From LMUY01 sp964244655 (lineage in GTDB: Bacteria > Pseudomonadota > Alphaproteobacteria > Acetobacterales > Acetobacteraceae): a stretch of DNA of 64,000 nt. Shown here in pieces: positions 25,905 to 34,036 of this stretch. A program made the translations under genes and the position numbers. The notes under the pieces were generated by a model. The model made no database searches. It was not told the DNA's origin and was given only the letters and a program-made list of their open reading frames with translations. Each line of letters starts with the position of its first letter. The stretch's first letter is position 1. The stretch is from assembly GCA_964244655.1 (NCBI GenBank), contig CAXTJU010000010.1, forward strand, positions 1-64,000, written 5' to 3'.

Positions 25905-25924
25905 TGATATCATTCTGATATCAT
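25905..25924. promoter_or_regulatory. Tandem palindromes upstream of the sdh promoter
   Basis: TGATATCAT occurs at 25905-25913 and at 25916-25924. Each contains the perfect palindrome TGATATCA, and they repeat 11 bp apart, one helical turn, ending 12 bases before the -35 element. This fits a site for two dimers of a regulator on the same DNA face. Confidence 0.6.
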
Positions 25925-25936
25925 ATTGCGCTCGCG

Positions 25937-25965
25937 TTGACCCTCCCCACCTGCGGCTATAGGAT
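25937..25965 (+). promoter_or_regulatory. Sigma-70-type promoter of the sdh operon
   Basis: TTGACC (25937-25942) and TAGGAT (25960-25965) are separated by 17 bp. The predicted start of transcription is about 37 nt upstream of the sdhC ATG at 26010. Confidence 0.65.
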
Positions 25966-26009
25966 TTGTGCATCGCCGCACGGAAATTGCTGCGGTTTCG
26001 AGGTGACGG

Positions 26010-26444
26010 ATGAACGACGCGCGTGACGCTTTGCTGGTCGGCCATCGGACGGATGGCAGCACGGTCAGCCGCCCGATGTCTCCGCATTTGCAGGTGTACC
26101 GACCGCAACTCACCTCCGTGCTGTCCGCCCTGAACCGGATCACCGGCGTCGGCTCCTCCATCGGCGTGCTGCTGATGGTGTGGTGGCTGGTGGCGTCCGC
26201 CGGGTCGCCCGGCGCGTATGGTGCCATGCAGACGGTGATGGGCTCCTGGATCGGGCTGTTCCTGCTGTTCTGCTGGACGGCGGCACTGATGTACCACTTC
26301 TTCGCCGGCCTGCGGCATCTGGCGTGGGATGCTGGCTACGGCTTCGACCTGCCGCAGGTCTATGCCAGCGGTTGGGCGACGGTGGCGGCGACGGGCCTCA
26401 GCACCGTGGCGATCTGGGTGGCCGTACTCGTGGTGTGGCGCTGA
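26010..26444 (+). CDS. sdhC: Succinate dehydrogenase cytochrome b556 subunit
   Basis: Membrane anchor of complex II that binds heme b and ubiquinone. The 144-aa protein has three hydrophobic helices. The signature RPMSPHLQVYRPQLTSVLS is followed by LNRITG, where most family members have HR; the quinone-site serine and arginine are kept but the histidine is asparagine. The heme-ligand region reads YHFFAGLRHLAWD. GAGG lies upstream of the ATG at 26010. Its stop overlaps the sdhD start as TGATG. Confidence 0.94.
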   Translation: MNDARDALLVGHRTDGSTVSRPMSPHLQVYRPQLTSVLSALNRITGVGSSIGVLLMVWWLVASAGSPGAYGAMQTVMGSWIGLFLLFCWTAALMYHFFAGLRHLAWDAGYGFDLPQVYASGWATVAATGLSTVAIWVAVLVVWR

Positions 26445-26884
26445 TGCTGGATGCCAAGTCGTCCGGCGGCGCACGCATCCAGGGCGCGGCCGGCCCGAAA
26501 ATCGAGGTGATGCGCTCCGAACTGGGCCGCGCCCGCGGCTTGGGAGCGGCGGGTGGATGGCTGCACCATTGGAAGGTGGAGCGCCTCACTGCCATCGCCC
26601 TCGTGCCGCTGACCCTCTGGTTCATCTACGCGGTGCTGCATCTCCTGGGCGCGCCGCAGCAGGCCGTTCACCGTTTCGCAGCGAACCCGGTCAATACTGT
26701 TTTGCTGCTCGCGATGGTGGCGATGACCTTCCACCATACCCAACTAGGGCTGCAGGTTGTGATGGAAGACTACATCCACGATCCGAAGACCAAGCGGGTC
26801 TCCCTGCTCCTGAACCAGGGCGCCGCCCTGTTCCTGGGGCTGCTCTGCGCGGTCTCCATCCTGCGGATGGCCTTCACGGCTTGA
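26444..26884 (+). CDS. sdhD: Succinate dehydrogenase membrane anchor subunit
   Basis: Second membrane anchor of complex II, 146 aa, three helices. It has the family elements HHWKVERLTAIALVPL near residues 41-56 and FHHTQLGLQVVMEDY near 95-110, which carries the second heme histidine and the quinone-site tyrosine region. The ATG at 26444 shares its first base with the sdhC stop, so translation is coupled. sdhA follows after 25 bp. Confidence 0.92.
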   Translation: MLDAKSSGGARIQGAAGPKIEVMRSELGRARGLGAAGGWLHHWKVERLTAIALVPLTLWFIYAVLHLLGAPQQAVHRFAANPVNTVLLLAMVAMTFHHTQLGLQVVMEDYIHDPKTKRVSLLLNQGAALFLGLLCAVSILRMAFTA

Positions 26885-26909
26885 TCTCTTACCTGGACGC
26901 ATCGATCCC

Positions 26910-28721
26910 ATGAACGCGATCTCCAAGCCTTCCAACGGCGCCTATCAGGTCGTGGACCATACCTATGACGTGGTGGTGGTCGGCGCTGGCGGTGCCGGGC
27001 TGCGCGCGACCCTCGGCATGGGCGCTGCCGGGCTCAAGACCGCCTGCATTAGCAAGGTGTTCCCGACCCGCTCCCACACGGTGGCGGCGCAGGGCGGCAT
27101 CGGCGCGGCGCTGGGCAACATGGGCGAGGACGATTGGCGCTGGCACATGTATGACACCGTGAAAGGGTCGGACTGGCTCGGCGACCAGGACAGCATCGAG
27201 TACATGTGCCGCGAGGCGGTGCCGGCGATCTATGAGCTGGAGCATTTTGGCGTGCCATTCTCCCGCACCGAGGATGGCCGCATCTACCAGCGCCCGTTCG
27301 GCGGCCACATGCAGGAATACGGCAAGACCCCGGCCAACCGGGCCTGCGCCGCGGCCGACCGCACCGGCCACGCCATTCTGCACACGCTGTACCAGCAGTC
27401 GCTCAAGCATGAGGTCGAGTTCTTCGTCGAGTATTTCGCGCTCGACCTGATCATGGACGAGGAAGGCGCTTGCCGCGGCGTCACCGCCTGGTGCCTGGAA
27501 GACGGCAGCATCCACCGCTTCCGTGCCCAGACCACCGTGCTCGCTACGGGCGGCTATGGCCGCGCCTACCTGTCCTGCACGTCGGCGCACACCTGCACCG
27601 GCGACGGCGGCGGCATGGTGATCCGCGCCGGGCTGCCGGTGCAGGACATGGAGTTCGTGCAGTTCCACCCGACCGGCATCTTCCCCGCCGGCTGCCTCAT
27701 CACCGAGGGCGTGCGCGGCGAGGGCGGTTATCTCACCAACGGCAACGGCGAGCGCTTCATGGAGCGTTACGCTCCCACGGCCAAGGACCTGGCCAGCCGC
27801 GACGTGGTGAGCCGCTCCATGACCATCGAGATCAACGAGGGCCGCGGCGTGGGGCCGAACAAGGACCACATCAACCTGCACATCGAGCACCTCGGCGCCG
27901 AGTTGCTGAACGAGCGTCTGCCCGGCATCTCCGAGACGGCCAAGGTGTTTGCCGGCGTGGATGTGACCAAGGACCCGATTCCGGTGCTGCCGACCGTGCA
28001 CTACAACATGGGCGGCATCCCAACGAACTACCGCACCGAGGTGCTGCGCCCCACGGCGTCCGACCCGGACGCTGTGGTGCCTGGCCTGATGGCGGTAGGC
28101 GAGGCGGCCTGCGTGTCGGTGCACGGCGCCAACCGCCTTGGCACCAATTCCCTGCTCGACCTGGTGGTGTTCGGCCGCGCCGCCGCGCACCGCGCCGCGG
28201 AGATCCTCAAGCCCGGCGGCTCGCAGGCACCGCTGCCGGCCCGCGCCGGGGAGGCTGGCCTCGACCGGCTGGACCGTAAGCGCCACAGCCGCGGCGACGC
28301 CCGCGTCGGCCAGTTGCGCGAGCAGATGCAGCGTGCCATGCAGGCCCACGCCGCCGTGTTCCGCACCGACGAGAGCCTGAAGCAGGGCGTCTCCAAGATG
28401 AAGGCGATCTGGGACGGCCAGGAGCATGTCGGCGTCACCGACCGCTCGATGATCTGGAACAGCGAGCTGGCCGAGGCGCTGGAGATGGACAACCTGGTCG
28501 CCAACGCCATGACCACCATGGTCAGCGCCGAAGCCCGGCACGAGAGCCGCGGCGCGCACGCGCATGACGACTATCCGGACCGTCATGACGAAGAATGGAT
28601 GAAGCACACGGTGGCGCATCTGGACGAGGCGGGCGACGTGTCGCTGTCCTACCGCCCGGTGCGGATGCAGACGCTGACCAACGAGGTCAGCGTGTTCCCG
28701 CCAAAGAAGCGCGTTTACTGA
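26910..28721 (+). CDS. sdhA: Succinate dehydrogenase flavoprotein subunit
   Basis: Catalytic subunit oxidising succinate to fumarate in the TCA cycle and respiratory chain, 603 aa. The FAD motif VVGAGGAGLRA is near residues 20-30. The covalent flavin histidine lies in RSHTVAAQGGIGA around residue 55, and substrate-site elements QFHPTGI, EGVRGEGG and HGANRLGTNSLLDLVV follow in order. Third gene of sdhC-D-A-B. An 11-bp hairpin separates it from sdhB. Confidence 0.97.
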   Translation: MNAISKPSNGAYQVVDHTYDVVVVGAGGAGLRATLGMGAAGLKTACISKVFPTRSHTVAAQGGIGAALGNMGEDDWRWHMYDTVKGSDWLGDQDSIEYMCREAVPAIYELEHFGVPFSRTEDGRIYQRPFGGHMQEYGKTPANRACAAADRTGHAILHTLYQQSLKHEVEFFVEYFALDLIMDEEGACRGVTAWCLEDGSIHRFRAQTTVLATGGYGRAYLSCTSAHTCTGDGGGMVIRAGLPVQDMEFVQFHPTGIFPAGCLITEGVRGEGGYLTNGNGERFMERYAPTAKDLASRDVVSRSMTIEINEGRGVGPNKDHINLHIEHLGAELLNERLPGISETAKVFAGVDVTKDPIPVLPTVHYNMGGIPTNYRTEVLRPTASDPDAVVPGLMAVGEAACVSVHGANRLGTNSLLDLVVFGRAAAHRAAEILKPGGSQAPLPARAGEAGLDRLDRKRHSRGDARVGQLREQMQRAMQAHAAVFRTDESLKQGVSKMKAIWDGQEHVGVTDRSMIWNSELAEALEMDNLVANAMTTMVSAEARHESRGAHAHDDYPDRHDEEWMKHTVAHLDEAGDVSLSYRPVRMQTLTNEVSVFPPKKRVY

Positions 28722-28730
28722 AGTTCCGCC

Positions 28731-28757
28731 GCTGCGGCCGGGTTTGCCGGCCGCAGC
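28731..28757 (+). promoter_or_regulatory. Intercistronic hairpin between sdhA and sdhB
   Basis: GCTGCGGCCGG (28731-28741) pairs perfectly with CCGGCCGCAGC (28747-28757) around a 5-nt loop. No T-run follows, so it more likely stabilises or marks a processing point in the sdh mRNA than terminates it. Confidence 0.6.
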
Positions 28758-28804
28758 GACCTCACGCCGGCCGTCAAGCCGCCGGGTGAATCCAGAGGTT
28801 AGCC

Positions 28805-29587
28805 ATGGTTGAGTTCGCCCTTCCCAAGAACAGCAAGATCACTCCCGGCCGCACCTGGGCCGCCGCGCCCGGCGCCAAGCGGGTTCGTGAGTTCAAGATC
28901 TACCGTTGGAATCCCGATGACGGCGAGAATCCTCGTCTGGACACCTACCAGGTCGATCTGGACCGTATCGGCCCGATGGTGCTGGACGCGCTGATCCACA
29001 TCAAGAACGATATCGACCCCACCCTCACCTTCCGCCGCTCTTGCCGCGAGGGCATTTGCGGCTCCTGTTCGATGAACATCGACGGCAGCAACACCCTGGC
29101 CTGCCTCAAGCCGGTCGAGGATGTTCGGGGTGCGGTGAAGATTTACCCACTGCCCCACATGGCCGTCGTGAAGGACCTGGTGCCGGACCTGACCATGGCA
29201 TACGCCCAGCTTCGCTCGGTCGAGCCGTGGCTGAAGTCCGACACGCCGCCGCCGCCGGACGGCGAGCGCCGCCAGAGCGTGCAGGAGCGCCACAAGCTGG
29301 ACGGCATGTGGGAGTGCATCCTGTGCTTCTGCTGCACCACCTCTTGCCCGTCGTACTGGTGGAACGGCGACCGCTACCTCGGCCCAGCGACGCTGCTGGC
29401 CGCCTATCGCTGGATCGCCGACAGCCGGGACGAGTACACCGGGCAGCGGCTGGATGCGTTGCAGGACCCGTTCAAGCTGTATGCCTGCCGCACCATCATG
29501 AACTGCACCAAATCCTGTCCCAAGGGCCTGAACCCGGCCAAGGCGATCGGCGAGATCAAGCAGTTGCTGCTGGAGCGCGCCGGCTAG
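28805..29587 (+). CDS. sdhB: Succinate dehydrogenase iron-sulfur subunit
   Basis: Carries electrons from the flavin to the quinone site through three clusters, 260 aa. The [2Fe-2S] ligands are in SCREGICGSCSMNIDG near residues 79-93, and the [4Fe-4S] and [3Fe-4S] ligands in CILCFCCTTSCPSYWWN near 170-190 and CTKSCPKGLNP near 235-245. The AGAGG before the ATG at 28805 is a usable ribosome site. Last gene of the sdh operon; a double-hairpin repeat follows. Confidence 0.97.
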   Translation: MVEFALPKNSKITPGRTWAAAPGAKRVREFKIYRWNPDDGENPRLDTYQVDLDRIGPMVLDALIHIKNDIDPTLTFRRSCREGICGSCSMNIDGSNTLACLKPVEDVRGAVKIYPLPHMAVVKDLVPDLTMAYAQLRSVEPWLKSDTPPPPDGERRQSVQERHKLDGMWECILCFCCTTSCPSYWWNGDRYLGPATLLAAYRWIADSRDEYTGQRLDALQDPFKLYACRTIMNCTKSCPKGLNPAKAIGEIKQLLLERAG

Positions 29588-29604
29588 CAGGGTTCTACTG
29601 TCGT

Positions 29605-29672
29605 AACCAGGCGTCCAGAGGACTTCGTCCTCCGGTGGGGTTCGGGGCAAAGCCCCGACCTTCCAGGGCTAC
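29605..29672 (+). repeat. Double-hairpin intergenic element, copy B
   Basis: Stem 1 is CAGAGGAC followed by GTCCTC across a short loop; stem 2 is TCGGGGC with GCCCCGA, ending in CCTT. The order and spacing of stems match copies at 7.5 and 46.0 kb, with compensating base changes. It lies between sdhB and the phosphatase gene. Confidence 0.7.
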
Positions 29673-29692
29673 GCTGGTCCTCGCCCACCTGC

Positions 29693-29698
29693 TAGACT
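29693..29698 (+). promoter_or_regulatory. Possible -10 element of a leaderless transcript
   Basis: TAGACT ends 7 nt before the ATG at 29706. No Shine-Dalgarno sequence precedes that ATG, so transcription could begin at or next to the start codon. No good -35 is visible. Confidence 0.35.
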
Positions 29699-29705
29699 GG
29701 CCGTC

Positions 29706-30371
29706 ATGGCATTCTCTGGAGACATGGCGACCGGTTGGCAGCGCGCCGCTGCCTGGCAGGACTCGCTGCTGGCCGACCACGCCGTCTTCCGCATGGCTTG
29801 GGACAACTTGGCCGAGGTGGTGCCAGGCAAGCTCTACCGCTCCAACCACCCTACCCCCGCCCGCCTAGCCGCCGCCAAGCGCCGCTACGGCCTGCGCACC
29901 CTCGTCAACTTGCGCGGCCACCGGCAATGCGGCTCGGACGCGCTGTCCCGCCAGGCCGCCGCCGACCTCGGCCTGCACCACATCGACATGGCGTTCGAGA
30001 GCCGTGGCGCACCGCACCGTGACCGCATCCTGCGCTTCGCCGCACTCTACCGCGCCCTGGAGGCCCCGGCCCTGATGCACTGCAAGTCCGGTGCCGACCG
30101 GGCGGGGCTGGCCTCCGGCCTGGCGCTGCTGCTGGAGGGCGGCCGCAGCCAGGATGCGCTGGCCCAGCTCTCCTGGCGCTTCGGCCATTGGAGCCGCTCC
30201 CGCACCGGCATCCTGGACGCGTTCTTCGTCCGCTACGCCGCGGAGGCGGAGGGCCGGGTGCCGTTCCTGCACTGGGTCGAGCACGAATACGACGAGGCGG
30301 CGCTGCGGCGGGACTTCGTGGCCGGCGGACTCGCCTCCTTCCTGGTGGACCGCGTGCTCGTCCGCGAGTGA
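29706..30371 (+). CDS. Protein tyrosine/dual-specificity phosphatase-like protein
   Basis: A 221-aa cytoplasmic protein with the cysteine phosphatase signature HCKSGADRAG; Cys126 is the nucleophile and Arg132 the phosphate-binding residue. Upstream are the LYRSNHPTPARL and TLVNLRG segments typical of the bacterial DSP-like group, which includes enzymes on phosphotyrosine, inositol phosphates and lipid intermediates. The substrate is unknown. It is a single gene between the sdh and cyanate operons. An internal ATG at 29724 is an alternative start, but GGAG lies too close to it. Confidence 0.85.
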   Translation: MAFSGDMATGWQRAAAWQDSLLADHAVFRMAWDNLAEVVPGKLYRSNHPTPARLAAAKRRYGLRTLVNLRGHRQCGSDALSRQAAADLGLHHIDMAFESRGAPHRDRILRFAALYRALEAPALMHCKSGADRAGLASGLALLLEGGRSQDALAQLSWRFGHWSRSRTGILDAFFVRYAAEAEGRVPFLHWVEHEYDEAALRRDFVAGGLASFLVDRVLVRE

Positions 30372-30395
30372 GGCCAACGCCGCTGCCGAAAATAA

Positions 30396-30417
30396 GCGCA
30401 CAGACCAGTCTGTTCGC
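30396..30417. promoter_or_regulatory. Palindrome upstream of the sigma-54 promoter
   Basis: ACAGAC-CA-GTCTGT is a perfect palindrome (30400-30413); with flanking GCG and CGC it extends to 22 bp with one mismatch per arm. It is centred about 80 bp before the predicted transcription start, a typical distance for an enhancer-binding activator. It does not match the NtrC consensus. Confidence 0.45.
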
Positions 30418-30460
30418 TTGCCGAACAGGCAGCTGGGACCCAGCGGGGCAGCGCATCGAT

Positions 30461-30476
30461 TGGCATGGGCCTTGCT
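30461..30476 (+). promoter_or_regulatory. Sigma-54 type (-24/-12) promoter of the cyanate operon
   Basis: TGGCATG-N4-TTGCT matches the RpoN consensus, with exactly 10 bases between the -24 GG (30462-30463) and the -12 GC (30474-30475). The start of transcription would be near 30487, giving a leader of about 38 nt before the GTG at 30525. Confidence 0.65.
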
Positions 30477-30524
30477 GAGCCGGCTACATTGCTTGCTGCG
30501 CAAACAATCCCAGGAGTTTCGTCC

Positions 30525-31859
30525 GTGCCTCGTGCGCCGTTCCCCGCCCACCCGCCGGGTTGCCTTTGTGGCGGCGCCGCACTGGCCTGTGATGCCACCT
30601 CGGCCGAGGGCATCGCCATGTCCGCCATCCGCGCGGCGGCCGAGCGGGCGGCGTTCGGCGGCGAAGCCGGCCGCCGCCGGGTGCTCAAGGCACTGGGGGC
30701 GGCGACGCTGGCGGCGGCCATGGACCGGGCGTTCCCCATCCTGCGCGCGCAGGAGGCGTGGGCCGAGGGGGCGGGGGGCGCGCCGGAGAAGAAGGACCTC
30801 AAGCTCGGCTTCATCGCCATCACTTGCGCCACCCCGATCATCCTGGCCGCGCCCATGGGGTTCTATGCCAAGCAGGGCCTGAACGTGGACGTGGTGCGCA
30901 CCGCCGGGTGGGCGGTGGTGCGGGACAAGGCGTTGAACGGCGAGTACGACGCGGCCCACATGCTGAGCCCGATGCCGCTGGCGCTCACCATGGGCGTCGG
31001 CGCGCAGGCGACGCCGTTCGCGGTGCCGGCGATCGAGAACATCAACGGCCAGGCGATCACCTTGGCGATGAAGCACAAGGACAACCGCGACCCGACCAAG
31101 TGGAAGGGGATGAAGTTCGGCATCCCGTTCGACTACTCGATGCACAACTATCTGCTGCGCTACTACCTGGCGGAAGCCGGGCTAGACCCGGACCAGGACG
31201 TGCAGCTGCGCGTCATCCCGCCGCCCGAGATGGTGGCCAACTTGCGCGCGGAGAACATCGACGGCTTCCTGGGCCCCGACCCGTTCAACCAGCGCGCCGT
31301 GTACGACGGGGTGGGCTTCATCCACCTGCTGACCCGCGAGCTGTGGGACGGCCATCCGTGCTGCGCGCTCGGCATCAGCCAGGCGAGCATCAAGGCGATG
31401 CCCAACACCTTCCGCGCCCTGCTGCAGGCGGTGGTTGACAGCACCGCCTATGCCAACAAGGCCGAGAACCGCAAGGAGATCGCGGACATCGTCTGCGCGC
31501 AGAACTACCTGAACCAGCCGCAAACCGTCGTCGAGCAGGCGTTGACCGGCACCTACGCCGATGGCCTGGGCGGCATCAAGCGCGTGCCGGACCGGGTGGG
31601 CTTCGACCCGTTCCCCTACCAGTCCATGGCGGTCTGGATCATGACCCAGATGAAGCGCTGGGGGCAGGTCAAGGGCGACGTCGCCTGGGCCGACGTGGCG
31701 CGGCAGGTGTACCTCACCGCGGATACGGCGCCCCGCATGAAGGAGGCCGGCCTGCTGGTCCCGGACTCCCCCAGCAAGAGCTACGTCATCATGGGCAAGA
31801 CCTTCGACCCGGCGAAGCCCGACGAGTACGTGGCATCCTTCCCGATCAAGCGGGCATGA
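30525..31859 (+). CDS. cynA: Cyanate ABC transporter substrate-binding protein (NrtA/CmpA family)
   Basis: Binding protein of the nitrate/bicarbonate/cyanate family, 444 aa. I chose the GTG at 30525 because AGGAG (30512-30516) lies 8 bases upstream and the product then opens with a short Cys-rich leader (CLCGG). A twin-arginine-like signal (RRRVLKALGAATLAAAMDRAF) is at about residues 46-66. The mature domain has LGFIAITCATPIILA, AHMLSPMPLAL and GPDPFNQRAV motifs of NrtA-like proteins. Cyanate is inferred because cyanase ends this operon. The stop overlaps the permease ATG (ATGA). Confidence 0.88.
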   Translation: MPRAPFPAHPPGCLCGGAALACDATSAEGIAMSAIRAAAERAAFGGEAGRRRVLKALGAATLAAAMDRAFPILRAQEAWAEGAGGAPEKKDLKLGFIAITCATPIILAAPMGFYAKQGLNVDVVRTAGWAVVRDKALNGEYDAAHMLSPMPLALTMGVGAQATPFAVPAIENINGQAITLAMKHKDNRDPTKWKGMKFGIPFDYSMHNYLLRYYLAEAGLDPDQDVQLRVIPPPEMVANLRAENIDGFLGPDPFNQRAVYDGVGFIHLLTRELWDGHPCCALGISQASIKAMPNTFRALLQAVVDSTAYANKAENRKEIADIVCAQNYLNQPQTVVEQALTGTYADGLGGIKRVPDRVGFDPFPYQSMAVWIMTQMKRWGQVKGDVAWADVARQVYLTADTAPRMKEAGLLVPDSPSKSYVIMGKTFDPAKPDEYVASFPIKRA

Positions 31860-32695
31860 GGCGGCAGCGCCTGCAATCCTTCGGGTTGACGCTGCTGATC
31901 CTGGCCGTGCTGCTCGGCGCCTGGCAGTGGGCCGCCACCCCGGCGGCCGGCAGCGTGACGGTGGACCCGGAGTACGCCGCCCTGGTCGGCACGGCGGCGA
32001 GCCAGGGCCAGAAATCCCCCATGCCGCGCCCTACGGACGTGGCCGAGCGCGCCTGGGCGCTGCTGCGCAACCCGTTCTACATCCACGGCACCAACGACCA
32101 GGGCATCGGCATCCAGATGGGCTGGTCGCTGCTGCGCGTCGCCATCGGCTTCGGCCTGGCGGTGCTGGTGGCGGTGCCGCTCGGCTTCCTGATCGGCATG
32201 AGCCCGCTGCTGCACGACGCATTGGACCCGATGATCCAGGTGCTGCGCCCGATCAGCCCGCTCGCCTGGATGCCGCTGGCGCTGTACACCATCAAGGACA
32301 GCAGCATCTCGGCCATCTTCGTCATCTTCATCTGCGCCATCTGGCCCATGCTGCTGAACACGGCGTACGGCGTCGGCAGCGTGCGGCGGGAGTGGCTGAA
32401 CGTGGCCCGCACGCTGGAGGCGGGCACCTGGCGCACCGCCTTCCACGTCATCCTGCCCGCCGCCGCGCCCACCATCATGACAGGGATGCGCATCTCCATC
32501 GGCATCGCCTGGCTGGTCATCATCGCCGCCGAGATGCTCGTGGGCGGCACCGGCATCGGCTACTTCGTCTGGAACCAGTGGAACAACCTGTCCATCGCCG
32601 ACATCATCGTGGCCATCCTGCTGATCGGCCTGGTCGGCATGGCGCTGGACAAGGGGCTGGGCCGCCTGGCATCTGCGGTGGCATGGCGGGAATGA
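31856..32695 (+). CDS. cynB: Cyanate ABC transporter permease (NrtB family)
   Basis: Inner-membrane permease, 279 aa. An N-terminal helix lies at about residues 10-25 and a BPD-type membrane domain follows, with the EAA loop in the EWLNVARTLEAGTWRTAFHV region around residues 178-197. The family sequence PISPLAWMPLALY is present. It overlaps the binding-protein gene by ATGA and the ATPase gene by ATGA, so the transporter is translated as one coupled unit. Confidence 0.9.
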   Translation: MRRQRLQSFGLTLLILAVLLGAWQWAATPAAGSVTVDPEYAALVGTAASQGQKSPMPRPTDVAERAWALLRNPFYIHGTNDQGIGIQMGWSLLRVAIGFGLAVLVAVPLGFLIGMSPLLHDALDPMIQVLRPISPLAWMPLALYTIKDSSISAIFVIFICAIWPMLLNTAYGVGSVRREWLNVARTLEAGTWRTAFHVILPAAAPTIMTGMRISIGIAWLVIIAAEMLVGGTGIGYFVWNQWNNLSIADIIVAILLIGLVGMALDKGLGRLASAVAWRE

Positions 32696-33555
32696 CTCCC
32701 TGGCTGTCGATCGAAGGCATCACCCGGCGCTATGGCGGTCGGCCCGTGTTCCAGGACGTGTGGTTCGGCGTCGAGCGCGGCGAGTTCGTCTCGCTGATTG
32801 GCCATTCCGGCTGCGGCAAGACCACCATCCTCAACATCCTGGCCGGGCTGGAAGCGCCGGACGGCGGTGCCGTGCTCATGGACGGCCAGCCGATCACCGG
32901 CCCGGCGTTGGACCGCGCCGTCATCTTCCAGTCCCATGCCCTGCTGCCCTGGCTGACCGCGCTCGGCAACGTCGCCTTCGCCGTCCGCTCCCGCCACCGG
33001 GGCTGGACCCGCGCGCAGGTGGAGGGGCACGCCGGCCAGGTGCTGGAGCTGGTGGGCCTGGCCGAAGCCGCGCACCGCAAGCCGGCCGAGCTGTCCGGCG
33101 GCATGAAGCAGCGCGTCGGCATCGCCCGCGCCCTGGCCATCGCACCGCGGCTGCTGCTGATGGACGAGCCGTTCTCGGCGCTCGACGCGCTGACCCGCGG
33201 CACCTTGCAGGACGAGGTGCTGCGCCTGGTGTCGGACGCCGGGCAGACCGCGTTCATGATCACCCACGACGTGGACGAGTCGATCCTGCTGGCCGACCGC
33301 ATCCTGCTGATGACCAACGGCCCAAACGCCCGGGTAGCGGAGGTGGTGGTGAACACCCTGCCCCGCCCCCGGGTCCGCACCGAGATTCACCACACGCCGG
33401 GCTATTACGAGCTGCGCAACCACATCGTGGATTTCCTGGTCACCCGCTCCCGCACCCTGGCCAGCAGCCGGCCGGACGGCTGGACCGGCCGCGTGGTGCC
33501 CGAGGTTCGCCCGGCCGAACTTGCGTCCCACCCTTTGATGGAGAGCCTGCCATGA
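32692..33555 (+). CDS. cynD: Cyanate ABC transporter ATPase (NrtD family)
   Basis: ATP-binding subunit, 287 aa. Walker A GHSGCGKTT is at residues 37-45, the signature LSGGM near 133, Walker B LLLMDEPFSALD near 153-164, and the H-loop ITHDVDE near 197. The C-terminal tail of about 50 residues after the NBD is longer than a minimal ATPase. The ATG at 32692 overlaps the permease stop; an ATG three codons earlier is possible. Its stop overlaps the cyanase start. Confidence 0.92.
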   Translation: MTPWLSIEGITRRYGGRPVFQDVWFGVERGEFVSLIGHSGCGKTTILNILAGLEAPDGGAVLMDGQPITGPALDRAVIFQSHALLPWLTALGNVAFAVRSRHRGWTRAQVEGHAGQVLELVGLAEAAHRKPAELSGGMKQRVGIARALAIAPRLLLMDEPFSALDALTRGTLQDEVLRLVSDAGQTAFMITHDVDESILLADRILLMTNGPNARVAEVVVNTLPRPRVRTEIHHTPGYYELRNHIVDFLVTRSRTLASSRPDGWTGRVVPEVRPAELASHPLMESLP

Positions 33556-34001
33556 ACGAAGCCAAGACCGCGCTGGGCGTCAAGATCATCGCCGCCAAGA
33601 AGGCCAAGGGCTGGACCTGGCCGCAAGTGGCCGAGAAGCTGGGCTTCTCCCCCGTCTGGACCTGCGCCGCCTGCCTGGGCCAGATGTCCATGACGCCCGA
33701 GACGGCGGAGAAGGCGGCGGTGCTGTTCGACCTTTCGCCGGCCGAGGCGGATTTGCTGGCGCAAGCGCCCTATCGTGGCTCCCTGCCCAGCACGCCGCCG
33801 ACCGACCCGCTGATCTACCGCTTCTACGAGCTGATCAGCGTGTATGGCACCACGTGGAAGGAGATGATCCATGAGGAGTTCGGCGACGGCATCATGTCCG
33901 CCATCGACTTCGACATGACCATGGAACGCCAGCCCGACCAGAAGGGCGACCGGGTGAAGCTGACCATGAGCGGCAAGTTTCTGCCCTACAAGCGCTACTG
34001 A
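33552..34001 (+). CDS. cynS: Cyanate hydratase (cyanase)
   Basis: Converts cyanate and bicarbonate to ammonia and CO2 via carbamate, giving both detoxification and a nitrogen source. The 149-aa protein has the N-terminal helix-turn-helix-like domain (residues 1-75) and the catalytic C-terminal domain. Arg90, Glu93 and Ser116 keep the spacing of E. coli Arg96/Glu99/Ser122, in IYRFYE and IMSAIDF. The ATG at 33552 overlaps the ATPase stop (ATGA). No carbonic anhydrase (cynT) or LysR regulator (cynR) is adjacent. An intrinsic terminator follows. Confidence 0.97.
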   Translation: MNEAKTALGVKIIAAKKAKGWTWPQVAEKLGFSPVWTCAACLGQMSMTPETAEKAAVLFDLSPAEADLLAQAPYRGSLPSTPPTDPLIYRFYELISVYGTTWKEMIHEEFGDGIMSAIDFDMTMERQPDQKGDRVKLTMSGKFLPYKRY

Positions 34002-34012
34002 CATAACGGAGT

Positions 34013-34036
34013 CGCCGAGGAAAACTCGTCGTTTTT
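34013..34036 (+). terminator. Intrinsic terminator of the cyanate operon
   Basis: CGCCGAG (34013-34019) pairs with CTCGTCG (34025-34031) with one mismatch around a GAAAA loop. A run of five T residues (34032-34036) follows, 12 bases after the cynS stop. Confidence 0.7.
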
